Below the pieces are notes generated by a model. It was given only the letters and a program-made list of their open reading frames with translations. It searched no databases and had not been told where the DNA came from. Made by a program: the position numbers and the translations under genes. DNA of 64,000 bases, taken from assembly GCF_014199625.1 (NCBI RefSeq), contig NZ_JACHNY010000001.1:186001-250000 (forward strand), read 5' to 3'. This DNA comes from Sphingomonas abaci. Lineage in GTDB: Bacteria; Pseudomonadota; Alphaproteobacteria; Sphingomonadales; Sphingomonadaceae. How positions within the stretch are numbered: the stretch's first letter is position 1; each line of letters starts with the position of its first letter. Below are positions 1-9,380 of this stretch, piece by piece.

Positions 1-177
1 CCTGCAGGGACGCTTCGACGTCCTCTGCGGGAGGACATTGTCGCTGCAGACAATCCGTCAGCCCTTTCTCCGCGCGGCGCCCCAGGACAATGACTTCATC
101 AGCGTCAAGCGTTTGTGGAGTCGCCGGGACCAGCTGTGCCGTCACCGACAGGAGCACGGTCGTCACGATCATAACGG

Positions 178-453
178 TCAAGCTCCTCGGCTCTGCACAG
201 ACTGGATCAGGGCTCCTGCGGCGAAAGGCCAGACGGCGCTCTGCAACGCGCCCATGATGCCTGCGAACAACTGGCTCTTCGCAACGCCTTTGACGGATTG
301 GGCGCCTGCACCAACGACCAGGCCATGAACCTGCTGCGTTGTCAGAGTGGCGATCGATATCGCGCTGATAACTCCACCGACGAAGATCACGGCGCTGAGC
401 ACGAAGAGAATAGCGGGAGCCCGGCGGGTCAATATGGCGGTGAACACATCCAT
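178..453 (-). CDS. Small two-helix membrane protein, function unknown
   Basis: A 91-residue protein with a positively charged N-terminus followed by a hydrophobic helix at about residues 10-35 and a second hydrophobic stretch at about residues 62-85, so it is probably an inner-membrane protein with two spans. The ATG at 453 is chosen because a strong AGGAGG lies 5 bases upstream of it; a longer reading from 489 lacks such a site. I do not recognise the family. The gene stands alone: no coding sequence I can support flanks it on either side. Existence of the gene is fairly well supported by the ribosome site and composition; function is unknown. Confidence 0.6.
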   Translation of the reverse strand: MDVFTAILTRRAPAILFVLSAVIFVGGVISAISIATLTTQQVHGLVVGAGAQSVKGVAKSQLFAGIMGALQSAVWPFAAGALIQSVQSRGA

Positions 454-2249
454 TGAAGCCTCCTGCTGGCAAGCAAGTGATTGTGTCACACTGCTTTTCA
501 GTGAGGCTGAACGAGAAGCCCGAGAAAGGAAAGCATGTTCGTCGCCGATGTGGATGTTACCTGATCAGCGCGGCGGACGGACCGTCTTCCGGTGGCCGAG
601 TTCTGGCCCGGAAGTTACCGAATTTCGGCTTGATGTACCCGATTATACCCAACCTGCCCCATGTTCGTCACGCACTCCCCAAGGGATGAAGGTCGATCAG
701 TTCCAGCAAAGCGATCCATCATCGCGCCGGTGCGGTCGACCACGGCCACGTTCGCGCACACTTTGGTGACGCAGCCCCGTTTCGAACCGTTTGAGCAGCT
801 TTGAACAATCGGAATCGAGGCGAACCGCGTGTCGCCACCAGTCTCTGTGCGAAGCGAGATCGCCTCGGTTGAAGGCATCCATGGCAGAGTGCTGGGCAAC
901 ATATCCACTTCCACGTGCTCGGCAATACAAGCCAGTCCCGCCGTGGCAAACAGCCATCCTTCCCTCTACCGGGAAAAATATCGGCAAGTGTGACCAGCGC
1001 CAACAAGTCGCCACCCAATGCAAGGTGCCGCAGATTGGGCATATACAAGCCGCACCCGTGTTCGCTTCTGATCGATCAATAACGCCAAAGAGCAGCACAT
1101 GTACTGGAAGAGTTTCGTGCGATCATCCGTGCAGATTACATCGCGAAGCCATGAAGGCAACGTCCGCTCCCCGCCGTACTCGACGGCCAATCGCAGCGAA
1201 GAAGCCCTCCGTTATGCCCCGCCTGCTCGTTCTTGAGCCCCGCTCTCCAGGTAAGGCATACCCTGCTCATACTCCATCTTGGACGGTCTCGTGCGAGCGT
1301 CCGAGTATGGGAAAGGAAAGCACACGTTGATCCCTTATCAGTCTCGCGCTCGAACGACACAACACGGTCGTGACCATGCAGCCTGATGAATAGCAGCCCG
1401 TTATCGATTGCGAACATCGCCCCATCGTTGCCGCGGACGTAAGCCATGTCCGCCCCGCGCCACGTGTCAATCGTTGCTGGTGAACCGAGTATGGCGACAA
1501 CCTACTGACGCGACGTCCCTTCGACCGAATGTCGCGTGAGGACGTCGGACAGCACACGAACGCGTCACGGGTATTCTTTTGCAGGCTACATCCGAATTTG
1601 TGCCCAACGCGCAAATCGTTGACTTGCGGCGTACATCAGAAAGCACGTACTGCGCTTTCGATCGTCGAAGCCTAGTCTTGATGTACAATCCATCAACACC
1701 GAAAAAGCGATGCAATCTACGGCTGAGTTGGTCAGACTTAATTATCGATTTACCGCTAGCACCACCGCCAGAGGTTCTCGTCGTAAACGTTCTTGGCGGG
1801 ATTGTTGTTCCCCCTATGACCCCTGAGGTTGTCGGATGCCTCGCTGCCACAGATAAATCTAGTGCCATTCCAACCGATACAATGTCACCGCCGATCCCTC
1901 CGCGTAGTTGAAAATGTTGATTGCGAACAGCAAGCTAGCGGGATTGCCGATGACTGTGATCACGGGGGTACTCCCACACACCTGGGACGAGGCCCACACG
2001 CGGTCGTCCAAATTCCCCTGCCCGCTCCCCAACCTTGGAAATTTGTTCACGTTCATAGCCTCATTCTTCGGCGTAGATGCCAAACTGTTCTTTGGCGCGA
2101 TGATCATGCACCGGTGACAGGTAGAGTATAACGGGATCAACGAACGGTTTGAGCATATGGTTCGCCACCGAGGTCTGATCTCGCCGACTTGTGCGTTGGC
2201 AGGCTAAAAGGTCTTGGCCGGCTTGATCGGCCGGCTAAGATATCGAATA
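454..2249. other. Long gene-poor stretch, probably decayed sequence
   Basis: About 1.8 kb in which no reading frame has recognisable family features, despite several open frames of 70-180 codons on both strands. Base composition is visibly less GC-rich than the rest of the window and lacks the strong GC third-position bias. Minus-strand frames between about 600 and 1450 show short protein-like pieces in different frames, for example GNDGAMFAIDNG near 1400 and CANVAVVDRTGAMMDRF near 730, as expected of an old gene broken by frameshifts. These pieces are too short for a family assignment. Confidence 0.4.
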
Positions 2250-3677
2250 TCAGCGCATCGCGAAGTGCGTCGCGACGTCGTAGATGTAGTCGCGCCCGCG
2301 ATACAGCGCATCGACGGAGATGCGCTCGTTGAGCCCATGCGTGCCCGACGATGCGGGATCGTTCCATAATCCCGGAATGCCATAGGTCGGTATCCCGATC
2401 TTGCTCAGATACGTCGCATCGGTCGCACCCGCCGATTGAGTCGGTATGACCGGGACGCCCGGGAAGTGCTTCGCGCCGATCTGGGCGATCGGTTTCAAGA
2501 TGGCTGGGTCGAGTTCCGGCGTGATGGCGACCGGCCGCTCCTGGATCGCACTACGTAAAATCTTGACCTCAGGGTCTGCGACAGCCTTTTCGATGGCGGC
2601 CTTGGTCTGCTCCGCCGTCTCCCCGGGCGCGATCCGACAATTTACGCCCGCGGTTGCACGCTGCGGGAGGGAGTTGGCGGCATGTCCAGCCGATAGCAAG
2701 GTCGCAACGCAGGTCGTGCGCAACAGGGGGTTCAGACTCGGATCGGCTGCCACCAAAGTCGCCGCTGCTGCATCGGCAGGCTGCTGGCCGAGGCGAACCA
2801 TCGCTGCGCCGATTGCATCCTTCCGCATGGCACCTGCCTGAACGAGATAGGCCTGGGAGACGGGATTCAGATGAACCGGGAACTGCAGCGTGCTCAGCCT
2901 GGTGAGCGCCGCGGCCAGTCGGTAGATGGCATTGTCCGGCATTGGTTGCGAGCTGTGGCCGCCCCGGTTCGTTACCTCCAGGACGAAGTTGCGGGGGCTT
3001 TTCTGCGAAACCTGAACGCCAAGCGTCTCCGGACCGCCGCCTGGCGCCGTGCGGCCACCGCCGCCCTCGTTGAAGGCAAATCCCGCCTTCATCAGTTCAG
3101 GACGATGATCCACCAGCCAACCGGCGCCGTTGAGCACGTGCTCGTTGGTCCCCTCTTCACCACAGGTAAGGGCCAGCTTGACCGTCCGTTGCGGCTTTAC
3201 GCCACTCTGCTTCCAGCGGATGAACGTATCGGCGAAAATCGCAGCCTGCGCCTTGTCGTCACTCGCGCCGCGCGCATAGAAATAGCCATCTTCTTCGATC
3301 AGCTTGAATGGGTCACGCGCCCAATCCTCACGGTTCGCTTCGACCACATCGATATGGGCAATTAACAGCATCGCTGGCAGACTGGCGTTGGCGCCGGCCC
3401 AGTTCACGACGAGACCGCCGTCACGCGGTCGTTCGGAAGGCGTATAGAGCGTCAGTTCCCGATCCGTGAAGCCGACCTTCCGCAATCGATCGGCAACGAG
3501 CGTCGCGGCCTTTGTGCAGTCACCGACCGACGAGGTCGTGTTGGTCTCTACCAGTTCCTTGTAGAGCTCACGAAAAGCAGCCTGGTCGGGTCGCTTGGCG
3601 GCTTGCTGCGCGGTCGCTGCCAGGGGCTGGATGATAGTTGCCACCGTGGCCAGGAATGCAAAGGATGTGCGTGTCAT
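2250..3677 (-). CDS. Exported M20-family metallopeptidase/hydrolase
   Basis: A 475-residue zinc-dependent M20/M25/M40-type hydrolase. The first 25 residues form a signal peptide ending in ATAQQ, so the enzyme is probably periplasmic. Visible family marks are LLIAHIDVV (metal His about 108), ARGASDDKAQ (metal Asp about 140), TCGEEG (catalytic/metal Glu pair about 174-175) and the late GTHGLNERI metal-ligand motif. A dimerisation domain with the typical NRGGHSSQP sequence lies near the middle. ATG at 3677 is preferred over the longer frame from 3737 because the signal peptide begins there and AGGA lies 8 bases upstream. It directly follows the TonB receptor (56-base gap), so the pair probably imports and cleaves a peptide or acylated amino acid. 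Exact substrate unknown. Confidence 0.88.
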   Translation of the reverse strand: MTRTSFAFLATVATIIQPLAATAQQAAKRPDQAAFRELYKELVETNTTSSVGDCTKAATLVADRLRKVGFTDRELTLYTPSERPRDGGLVVNWAGANASLPAMLLIAHIDVVEANREDWARDPFKLIEEDGYFYARGASDDKAQAAIFADTFIRWKQSGVKPQRTVKLALTCGEEGTNEHVLNGAGWLVDHRPELMKAGFAFNEGGGGRTAPGGGPETLGVQVSQKSPRNFVLEVTNRGGHSSQPMPDNAIYRLAAALTRLSTLQFPVHLNPVSQAYLVQAGAMRKDAIGAAMVRLGQQPADAAAATLVAADPSLNPLLRTTCVATLLSAGHAANSLPQRATAGVNCRIAPGETAEQTKAAIEKAVADPEVKILRSAIQERPVAITPELDPAILKPIAQIGAKHFPGVPVIPTQSAGATDATYLSKIGIPTYGIPGLWNDPASSGTHGLNERISVDALYRGRDYIYDVATHFAMR

Positions 3678-3733
3678 GGGTGAAATCCTGTTCGACTGAA
3701 GCTTTACGGCAAGGCCGGACGCCAGGTTCGTCA

Positions 3734-6058
3734 TCAAAAGCCCTTGCGCATGTTGATGCCGATCGTCCGGGGCCGGCTGGCGACGAAATAGTCCGGGGAA
3801 CCGGTCGCCGACGCGACGCGGTTCAGACCATATTTGTTGAAGAGATTGTTCGCGAAGAGGAAAACCCCAAAGTTCGAGGCGCCCTGCACGCCGAGGCGCG
3901 CATTGAAGATACTGAAGTTGCCGATCTCACGGTAGAAGGCGTTCGTGCGACGAAGCTCCGTGTTCATCTGCCCCGTATAGGTCCAATCGAGCCGTACGAA
4001 TCCGTCCAGCCCGGTCCGGATCGGCGGGGTGTACTCCACGCCGGCCGCTGCCGTCGTGCGCGGGATGTAGGTCAGCACATCACCAGTACGGCCCGGCGCT
4101 GTCACGAAGCCGGTGGAGTCGACTTGGTCGGATGTCAGCTCCGCCTTGTTATAGTTGAAGCTGGCATTCAGAGTGACATGCTGCACCGGTCGTGCGAACG
4201 CCTCCAGCTCGACCCCCCGTACACGCACAGCAGCCAGATTGTAGATGAAGTTGAAGTTCCCACCGCCCTGCTGAAGCGTGGACACCGAGGTCTGCACTTC
4301 GCTCCAATCCGTCTGATAGATCGCGAGGTTGAGGGTCGCCTTGCGGTCGAACCACGACGTCTTGGCACCAAGCTCGTAATTCCATAGCGAGTCCGGTCGA
4401 TAGACGAGGTATTGCGCCGGCAGATTCGGTATGTTGTTGGCGCCGCCCGGACGGAAGCCCTGTGCGGCATTCGCATAGACCAGGACGTTGCGGGTGGCGC
4501 GCAACTCTGCGTTGAATTTTTTAACCCAACCCTTGGCGTTCGCCTGCGTCTCTTCATAGGGCCGCGGCTGCTGTCCGTTGGTGAAGTTGTATCCCTGATA
4601 TTCACCACCGACCGTCTTCGTATAGTCGAAGTGCCGCAGGCCCACCGTGAGGGTAAGGGGTGAGAACAGCCGGTATCCCAGTTCGCCGAAAAACGCAGTC
4701 TGCTTGACGCTGGTCAGGATGTTGCGGCCGCCCAGATTGTCGACTGGGTCACGCTGCCCACCGGTCTGCGGATCACCCGCGAAAGGCAACGTATCCGTTC
4801 GATCAAATCGGTCTTCGTGAAACACCCCTACCGAGTAGCGCAGAGGCCCCTCGCTGTTCGAAGCCAATCGCACCTCCTGGATGAAGTTGCGAACATAACG
4901 CGGTTGGTAGGCGCCAAAAGGCGCCTTCGAGCGGGCGTATGTCTGATAGGCGGTACGCTGCGCGGCCGTGCAGGTCGTGGTCGGCACCCCAAGCGCAATG
5001 CTTGTATAGAGTGGGCACCACCGGGCACTCGACACGACGCTGGCAAAGGCGGCATTGTTGTCGTTCGTGCTCTCGACATCCCAGCGGTACCAGGATGCGC
5101 TCGTTGTCAGTGTCGCGAAGCCAAGATTGAACTTGCCAACGCCATTATAAAGCTGAAGCTTGTCATGCCACGGCTGCCGGACCTGAAAGTCGGCCAGAAA
5201 CGGTCCGAGGACCGAGCTGTATTGCGACGTTCCGTCGATGTCCTGCTTCTGCAGAATCGCAGTCGCGACGATCGATATGTCGTCATTCGGGGTGAAGCCG
5301 AGCATGACGCGCCCGCCCTTCTGCGTCGCTCGATTAATGTTCCTGCCATCGAGCACGGTGTAGTCGACGTAGCCGCCCTGCCGCTCACCATATCCGACCA
5401 CGCGCAGCGCCAGCGTGTCGGCGATGATCGGCACGTTCAGCGCGCCTTTGGCAAAGAAGCCGATGCCGCCGCCCTGCGTGTCGCTCATCTGAACCTCAGC
5501 CGCGCCTTCATACCGGCTGGCGTTCGGCTGGTTGAACAACACTCTTAGCGTGCCCCCCATCGATCCAGAGCCGTAAAGCGTCCCCTGCGGTCCTCGAAGC
5601 ACCTCTACCCGCTCGACGTCGAAGAGATTGAGGTTGGGCGTATTACCCGCTGGGTCTGAACTTGTGCCGGAGGGCCCACTGAGCGGCGTCTCTCCATAAT
5701 AGAGTCCTACTGTCGCCTCTCCTGAGGCTTGCACCCCACGAATGGATACCCGCGTCCGACCGGAGTCGCTCTCCGTAAGCTGCAACCCCGGGACCTGCCG
5801 TATGATGTCGGCGATGCCGGTCGCCCCTAGATTCTGCAATCGCTCGCCGCCAAGCGCGGAGATGGAGATGGGTGTCGTCTGTACCGTCGAACTTCGCCTC
5901 AGAGCCGTGACGACGATCTCTCCACCGGCGTCCTCGGTGACAGCCGGACGGTCGACCGCCTCTGATGTCTCCTGTGCAAGAAGTGGGAGCGGTACCAGCA
6001 AGCCGGCACACACCGGCAGCGTGAAGCATGCTACGGACCTCATCTTTCCCCTTTTCAT
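3734..6058 (-). CDS. TonB-dependent outer-membrane receptor
   Basis: A 774-residue TonB-dependent receptor. It has a signal peptide (about 28 residues, ending LPLLAQ), a plug domain at about residues 45-170 that includes IADIIRQVPG, IRGVQASG and VEVLRGPQGTLYGSGSMGG, and a long beta-barrel ending in phenylalanine (INMRKGF), as expected for assembly by the BAM machinery. The TonB box is not clear, although EIVVTALRR before the plug is in the usual position. A second ATG at 6043 is preceded by AAAAGGGG and may be the true start. The downstream exported M20 peptidase suggests a peptide-like ligand, by inference only. The size and SusC-less context fit the sphingomonad receptor expansion. Confidence 0.93.
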   Translation of the reverse strand: MKRGKMRSVACFTLPVCAGLLVPLPLLAQETSEAVDRPAVTEDAGGEIVVTALRRSSTVQTTPISISALGGERLQNLGATGIADIIRQVPGLQLTESDSGRTRVSIRGVQASGEATVGLYYGETPLSGPSGTSSDPAGNTPNLNLFDVERVEVLRGPQGTLYGSGSMGGTLRVLFNQPNASRYEGAAEVQMSDTQGGGIGFFAKGALNVPIIADTLALRVVGYGERQGGYVDYTVLDGRNINRATQKGGRVMLGFTPNDDISIVATAILQKQDIDGTSQYSSVLGPFLADFQVRQPWHDKLQLYNGVGKFNLGFATLTTSASWYRWDVESTNDNNAAFASVVSSARWCPLYTSIALGVPTTTCTAAQRTAYQTYARSKAPFGAYQPRYVRNFIQEVRLASNSEGPLRYSVGVFHEDRFDRTDTLPFAGDPQTGGQRDPVDNLGGRNILTSVKQTAFFGELGYRLFSPLTLTVGLRHFDYTKTVGGEYQGYNFTNGQQPRPYEETQANAKGWVKKFNAELRATRNVLVYANAAQGFRPGGANNIPNLPAQYLVYRPDSLWNYELGAKTSWFDRKATLNLAIYQTDWSEVQTSVSTLQQGGGNFNFIYNLAAVRVRGVELEAFARPVQHVTLNASFNYNKAELTSDQVDSTGFVTAPGRTGDVLTYIPRTTAAAGVEYTPPIRTGLDGFVRLDWTYTGQMNTELRRTNAFYREIGNFSIFNARLGVQGASNFGVFLFANNLFNKYGLNRVASATGSPDYFVASRPRTIGINMRKGF

Positions 6059-6261
6059 CAGGCACTTGCCCGGTTTCGAGCGCCGCGGGGAAGGAGGACG
6101 ATATCTCCTATCGATTCAATAGGATTTAAACTTTGATACCGACAAGCGAAATGACGCCATCCCGCGCTTGACCTGCGCGCTGCCATGAGCCTTGCCAGAA
6201 AGAGCGCGAACGCGAGACCGACGTCCAGGGCACCTCGTGCCCGAATTGCGCGAAAGGTCAT
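6059..6261. other. Spacer between TonB receptor and IS481 remnant
   Basis: About 200 bases upstream of the receptor gene, with an AT-rich patch near 6118-6135 that could hold its promoter. No gene is supported here. Confidence 0.35.
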
Positions 6262-6561
6262 TCAGGTTGGGCAACGGGCTGCTGCCAGGTATCCAGTCCC
6301 GGCTTGGTGGATCAGATCGACGATGAAACGGTCTGGCTCTGACGTCCAGATCTTGGCGATGTATTCGTAGGGTGTAAGGCCGCTGAGCGTCTTGAGCCTT
6401 GGCGCAAAGTTGTAGGCGGCCATGAGGTCGGCGAGGTGCGTTCCGGGCTGTTCGTGGGTGTCGTAGTGGAAGCGCTTGACAGTCGCTTCCTTGATGGTTC
6501 GGTTCATCCTCTCGACTTTGCCGTTCGTCCAGGGATGGCTTGGCTTGGTGAGCCTGTGCTC
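6262..6561 (-). pseudogene. IS481-type transposase, C-terminal remnant
   Basis: Only about 100 codons of the C-terminal end of a DDE (rve) transposase remain. Diagnostic pieces are HPWTNGKVERMNRT, the catalytic-Glu region, followed by ATVKRFHYD, AAYNFAPRLKTLSGL and TPYEYIAKIWTSEP, all typical of IS481-family enzymes. Upstream of the EHRLTKP sequence the frame stops resembling a transposase, and the N-terminal helix-turn-helix and the first two acidic residues are absent. The final residues also differ from the usual family ending, so the 3' end may be altered too. It is a dead relic marking an old insertion between the TonB receptor and the yqiJK pair. Confidence 0.8.
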
Positions 6562-6909
6562 CGACCTGCGCGGCGACTTTCGGATGTTCCGCACCGACCG
6601 GCTTGCCGCCATCGAGTTTCGGGGCGAGCGCGACGCGGAACGCCGCGCAGCGCTCAGGCGGCGCTGGCTTACCCTGATGGGCAAGCCACGCAAGGCGGGA
6701 GCAACGCAACGTCGCTAAGTCTTACCAGACCTGAAACCGGCCGTTCACTGGCCGATTTGATGTTTCAACTTCCGCTGTCCGGTCGCCCGGATAGGGTAGA
6801 AAACGAAGCCGGCGAGCGGGTTCATAAACGGCTGGGATAGTGATTCGCAGCCGGGTAAGAGGACCACGTAGCGGGTGGCATCGATGCGCCACCATGATAG
6901 TCTCCACCG
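6562..6909. other. Spacer upstream of yqiJ, no gene seen
   Basis: Probably contains debris of the IS481 element up to about 6720 and then the leader of the yqiJ gene. Open frames here on both strands have no family features. Confidence 0.35.
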
Positions 6910-7527
6910 ATGCTAGCCAACTTTCTGACGCCGGCCTATCTACCGTTCGCGATAGCGTTCTTCATCATGATCGGAATTGGTCTAATCGAGGCGGTCGGTC
7001 TGGGACTCGGCCATCTCGACCTGAGCGCCGACGTCGGCGTCGACGGACATGAAGGGGTGCTGGACTGGCTGGGCCTGAGCGGCGAGTTGCCGATCCTGAT
7101 CTGGCTGACCTCTCTACTCGGATGCTTCACCCTGACCGGGGTTGCCATTCAGCAGGGCGTGTCCACTTTCTTCGGTGCACCGCTGACATGGCCGTTGGCT
7201 TGTTTAAGTGCATTGATCGGCGGTGGCCTCCTCAACGTCGGGGCTGCTCATGGCCTTGCCCGGATCATGCCGGGCTATGAAAGCAGCGTGATCTCGACGG
7301 ACGACCTGCTGAGACGCCGTGGCACGATCCTTGAAGGCGTAGCGCGGCGCGGTTCGCCCGCCCGGGCCAAGGTCGTCGACCAGCACGGACAGGCGCATAT
7401 CGTCATGGTCGAACCGCACGATGATACAACCGTCATCAGGGCGGGTGAGCGTGCGTTGCTGGTCCGACGAGAGGGGCAGCTGTTCTTCGTCCTGGCGGAA
7501 GATAATTCTCTTCTTCGATCGATCTGA
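6910..7527 (+). CDS. yqiJ: YqiJ-like inner-membrane protein with OB-fold
   Basis: A 205-residue protein with three or so hydrophobic segments (about residues 10-33, 60-82 and 88-112) followed by a soluble beta-rich domain at about 125-200 that matches the NfeD/OB-fold type seen in YqiJ. It lies 29 bases upstream of a flotillin-like YqiK gene on the same strand, the classical yqiJ-yqiK arrangement. YqiJ/NfeD-type proteins partner with SPFH proteins in membrane microdomains, and a role in envelope stress is likely by analogy. The ribosome site before the ATG is weak. The name rests on the combination of fold and neighbour, not on a clear sequence signature. Confidence 0.82.
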   Translation: MLANFLTPAYLPFAIAFFIMIGIGLIEAVGLGLGHLDLSADVGVDGHEGVLDWLGLSGELPILIWLTSLLGCFTLTGVAIQQGVSTFFGAPLTWPLACLSALIGGGLLNVGAAHGLARIMPGYESSVISTDDLLRRRGTILEGVARRGSPARAKVVDQHGQAHIVMVEPHDDTTVIRAGERALLVRREGQLFFVLAEDNSLLRSI

Positions 7528-7556
7528 TACATACGACGATCAACTGGGGGGACCAA

Positions 7557-9290
7557 ATGCCTGCATCGCTACTGAACGTCCTGATCTACGCAGGCATCGT
7601 CCTGCTCGCCTTCATCATCATTGGCGTCATACTGACCCGTCTTTATCGCCGCGCGACCAAGGATGTGGCGCTGATCCGAACCGGTTTCGGAGGTGAAAAG
7701 GTGGTGCTGAACGGCGGCATCATGGTCATTCCCGTTCTGCACGAACTGATGCAGGTCCGCCTGACAACGGTGAAGCTGGAGGTATCGCGGCTCAACAAGG
7801 ACGCGCTGATTACGCTCGACAAGCTGCGGGTCGATGTCGTCGGCCTGTTCCATATCAAGGTCAAGCCCGACGCAGAGTCGATTGCAGCTGCCGCACAGAC
7901 TCTCGGCGACTCCGTGAACAATCCTGATGCGGTCAAGTCGCTGCTCGACGGCAAACTGGTCTCGGCGCTACGGTCGGTCGCCGCGACGATGACGATGGAG
8001 CATCTTCACGCCAATCGCGCGGACTTCATCCAGAAGGTGCAGGAGGCACTGCTCACCGATCTGGACATGAACGGGTTCCACCTCGAATCGGTGTCGATCA
8101 CGCATTTCGACCAGACCGCCTTTGAGCATTTCAACGAAAACAATGCTTTCGATGCCGAAGGTCTGACCGTCCTGACTCGGACGATCGAGGAGCGCAAGAA
8201 GACCCGCAACGATATCGTCGCGACCAACCGGGTGGCGATCGAACAGCGCAACCTGGAGGCCAACAACCAGTCGCTGGAGATCGCGCAGGCCGCCGAGCAG
8301 GCGCGGTTGCTCCAGGAGCAAACCTTGTCCGCACGCCGCGCCGAGCAGGCCACTGCGATCGCAACGGCCGAGGCGGAGCAGACCCGCCTCGCCGAAATCG
8401 CGCGGATCACCGCCACGCAGGCACAGACCGTGGCGCAGACCGAGGCCGACAAGGTGATCAAGACGGCCACCATCGCACGCGATGGCGCGATCCAGACGGC
8501 AACGATCGAACGCGACCGTACGATCGAGATCGCGCGCATCACGACTGCGGTGCAAACCGCGCAGAAATCCGAGGAAGAGTCTACGGCTACGGCCGCCGCC
8601 AACGAGGCACGCGCTCTCGCAGTCCGCGCCGAGGAAAGTGTCGCAACAGCCAAGGCAACGGAGATCGCCAACCGCAACAAGAACGTCGCGGTGATTGCCG
8701 CGACCCAGCGCGCGCAAGAAGAAGCCGTGCAGATCACCGTCGCTGCAACCGCCGAGAAAGAGGCCGCGGAGGCTCGCGCGAGTGCCCTTCGTACCGAGGC
8801 CGTCGCCGAAGCCGATGCCGAAAAAGCACGCGCCGAGGGTCGGGAGGCTGCCTTCAAGGTCGATGCCGCCGGCCAGGCATCGCTGAACGAGGCCACGAAC
8901 ATCCTCAGTGATGCGCAGACCGCTCTCCTGATCCGCAAGGCTATGCTGGAGGCCCTGCCCGCCATCATAGCTGCTGCCAGCAAGCCCATGGAGAACATCG
9001 ATCGGATCAGCATCGTCGATGCTCGCGGTCTTCACGGCGAGACGCCTGGCAGCGACGCTGGCGGCAATGGGGGGCATCCAAACCTCGCGGATGCCGCAGT
9101 CTCCGCAGCGATGCGGTACCGGGTGGGCGGTCCGCTTATCGATGGATTGATGGCGGAACTCGGCATCGCTGGAGGTTCACTCAACGGGATGCTATCGGGG
9201 ACAAGCGCAGCCGTTCAACCGTCGCTGAGGACAGTGCCGCTCAATGGCGCAGCTCCGGCAAAGGATAATCCCGCTTCAAGACCGGCCTGA
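7557..9290 (+). CDS. yqiK: Flotillin-family SPFH protein YqiK
   Basis: A 577-residue flotillin homologue. The N-terminus holds one transmembrane segment (about residues 5-27), followed by the SPFH/band-7 domain (about 40-230; it includes GGEKVVLNGG and FHIKVKPDAESI). A long Ala/Glu/Arg-rich coiled coil (about 200-450) contains repeated short heptad-like blocks such as ATAEAEQTRLAE, and a C-terminal oligomerisation tail follows. Members scaffold membrane microdomains and move along the membrane in clusters. GGGGGGA sits just upstream of the ATG. It forms an operon with the preceding yqiJ. A stem-loop follows the stop. Length agrees with the family. Confidence 0.93.
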   Translation: MPASLLNVLIYAGIVLLAFIIIGVILTRLYRRATKDVALIRTGFGGEKVVLNGGIMVIPVLHELMQVRLTTVKLEVSRLNKDALITLDKLRVDVVGLFHIKVKPDAESIAAAAQTLGDSVNNPDAVKSLLDGKLVSALRSVAATMTMEHLHANRADFIQKVQEALLTDLDMNGFHLESVSITHFDQTAFEHFNENNAFDAEGLTVLTRTIEERKKTRNDIVATNRVAIEQRNLEANNQSLEIAQAAEQARLLQEQTLSARRAEQATAIATAEAEQTRLAEIARITATQAQTVAQTEADKVIKTATIARDGAIQTATIERDRTIEIARITTAVQTAQKSEEESTATAAANEARALAVRAEESVATAKATEIANRNKNVAVIAATQRAQEEAVQITVAATAEKEAAEARASALRTEAVAEADAEKARAEGREAAFKVDAAGQASLNEATNILSDAQTALLIRKAMLEALPAIIAAASKPMENIDRISIVDARGLHGETPGSDAGGNGGHPNLADAAVSAAMRYRVGGPLIDGLMAELGIAGGSLNGMLSGTSAAVQPSLRTVPLNGAAPAKDNPASRPA

Positions 9291-9305
9291 CGAACATTCC
9301 GCCAT

Positions 9306-9349
9306 CCTGAGCGAGGCAGGGGCTGCCCATTAGCCGTCGTTCGCTCAGG
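9306..9349. terminator. Stem-loop between convergent genes
   Basis: CCTGAGCGA at 9306-9314 pairs perfectly with TCGCTCAGG at 9341-9349, and a smaller GGCAG/CTGCC hairpin lies inside the loop. It sits between the convergent yqiK and LysR genes and could end both transcripts. There is no U-rich tail. Confidence 0.45.
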
Positions 9350-9380
9350 TGACGCGTCGTGATCGGCGAACAGCCGACGG

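Noticed and set aside
7968..9077. Long open frames on the minus strand inside yqiK (369 and 335 codons)
   Set aside because: They mirror the Ala/Glu-rich coiled coil of the real plus-strand gene; translation is low-complexity (Arg, Cys, Ala, Ser) with no family features.
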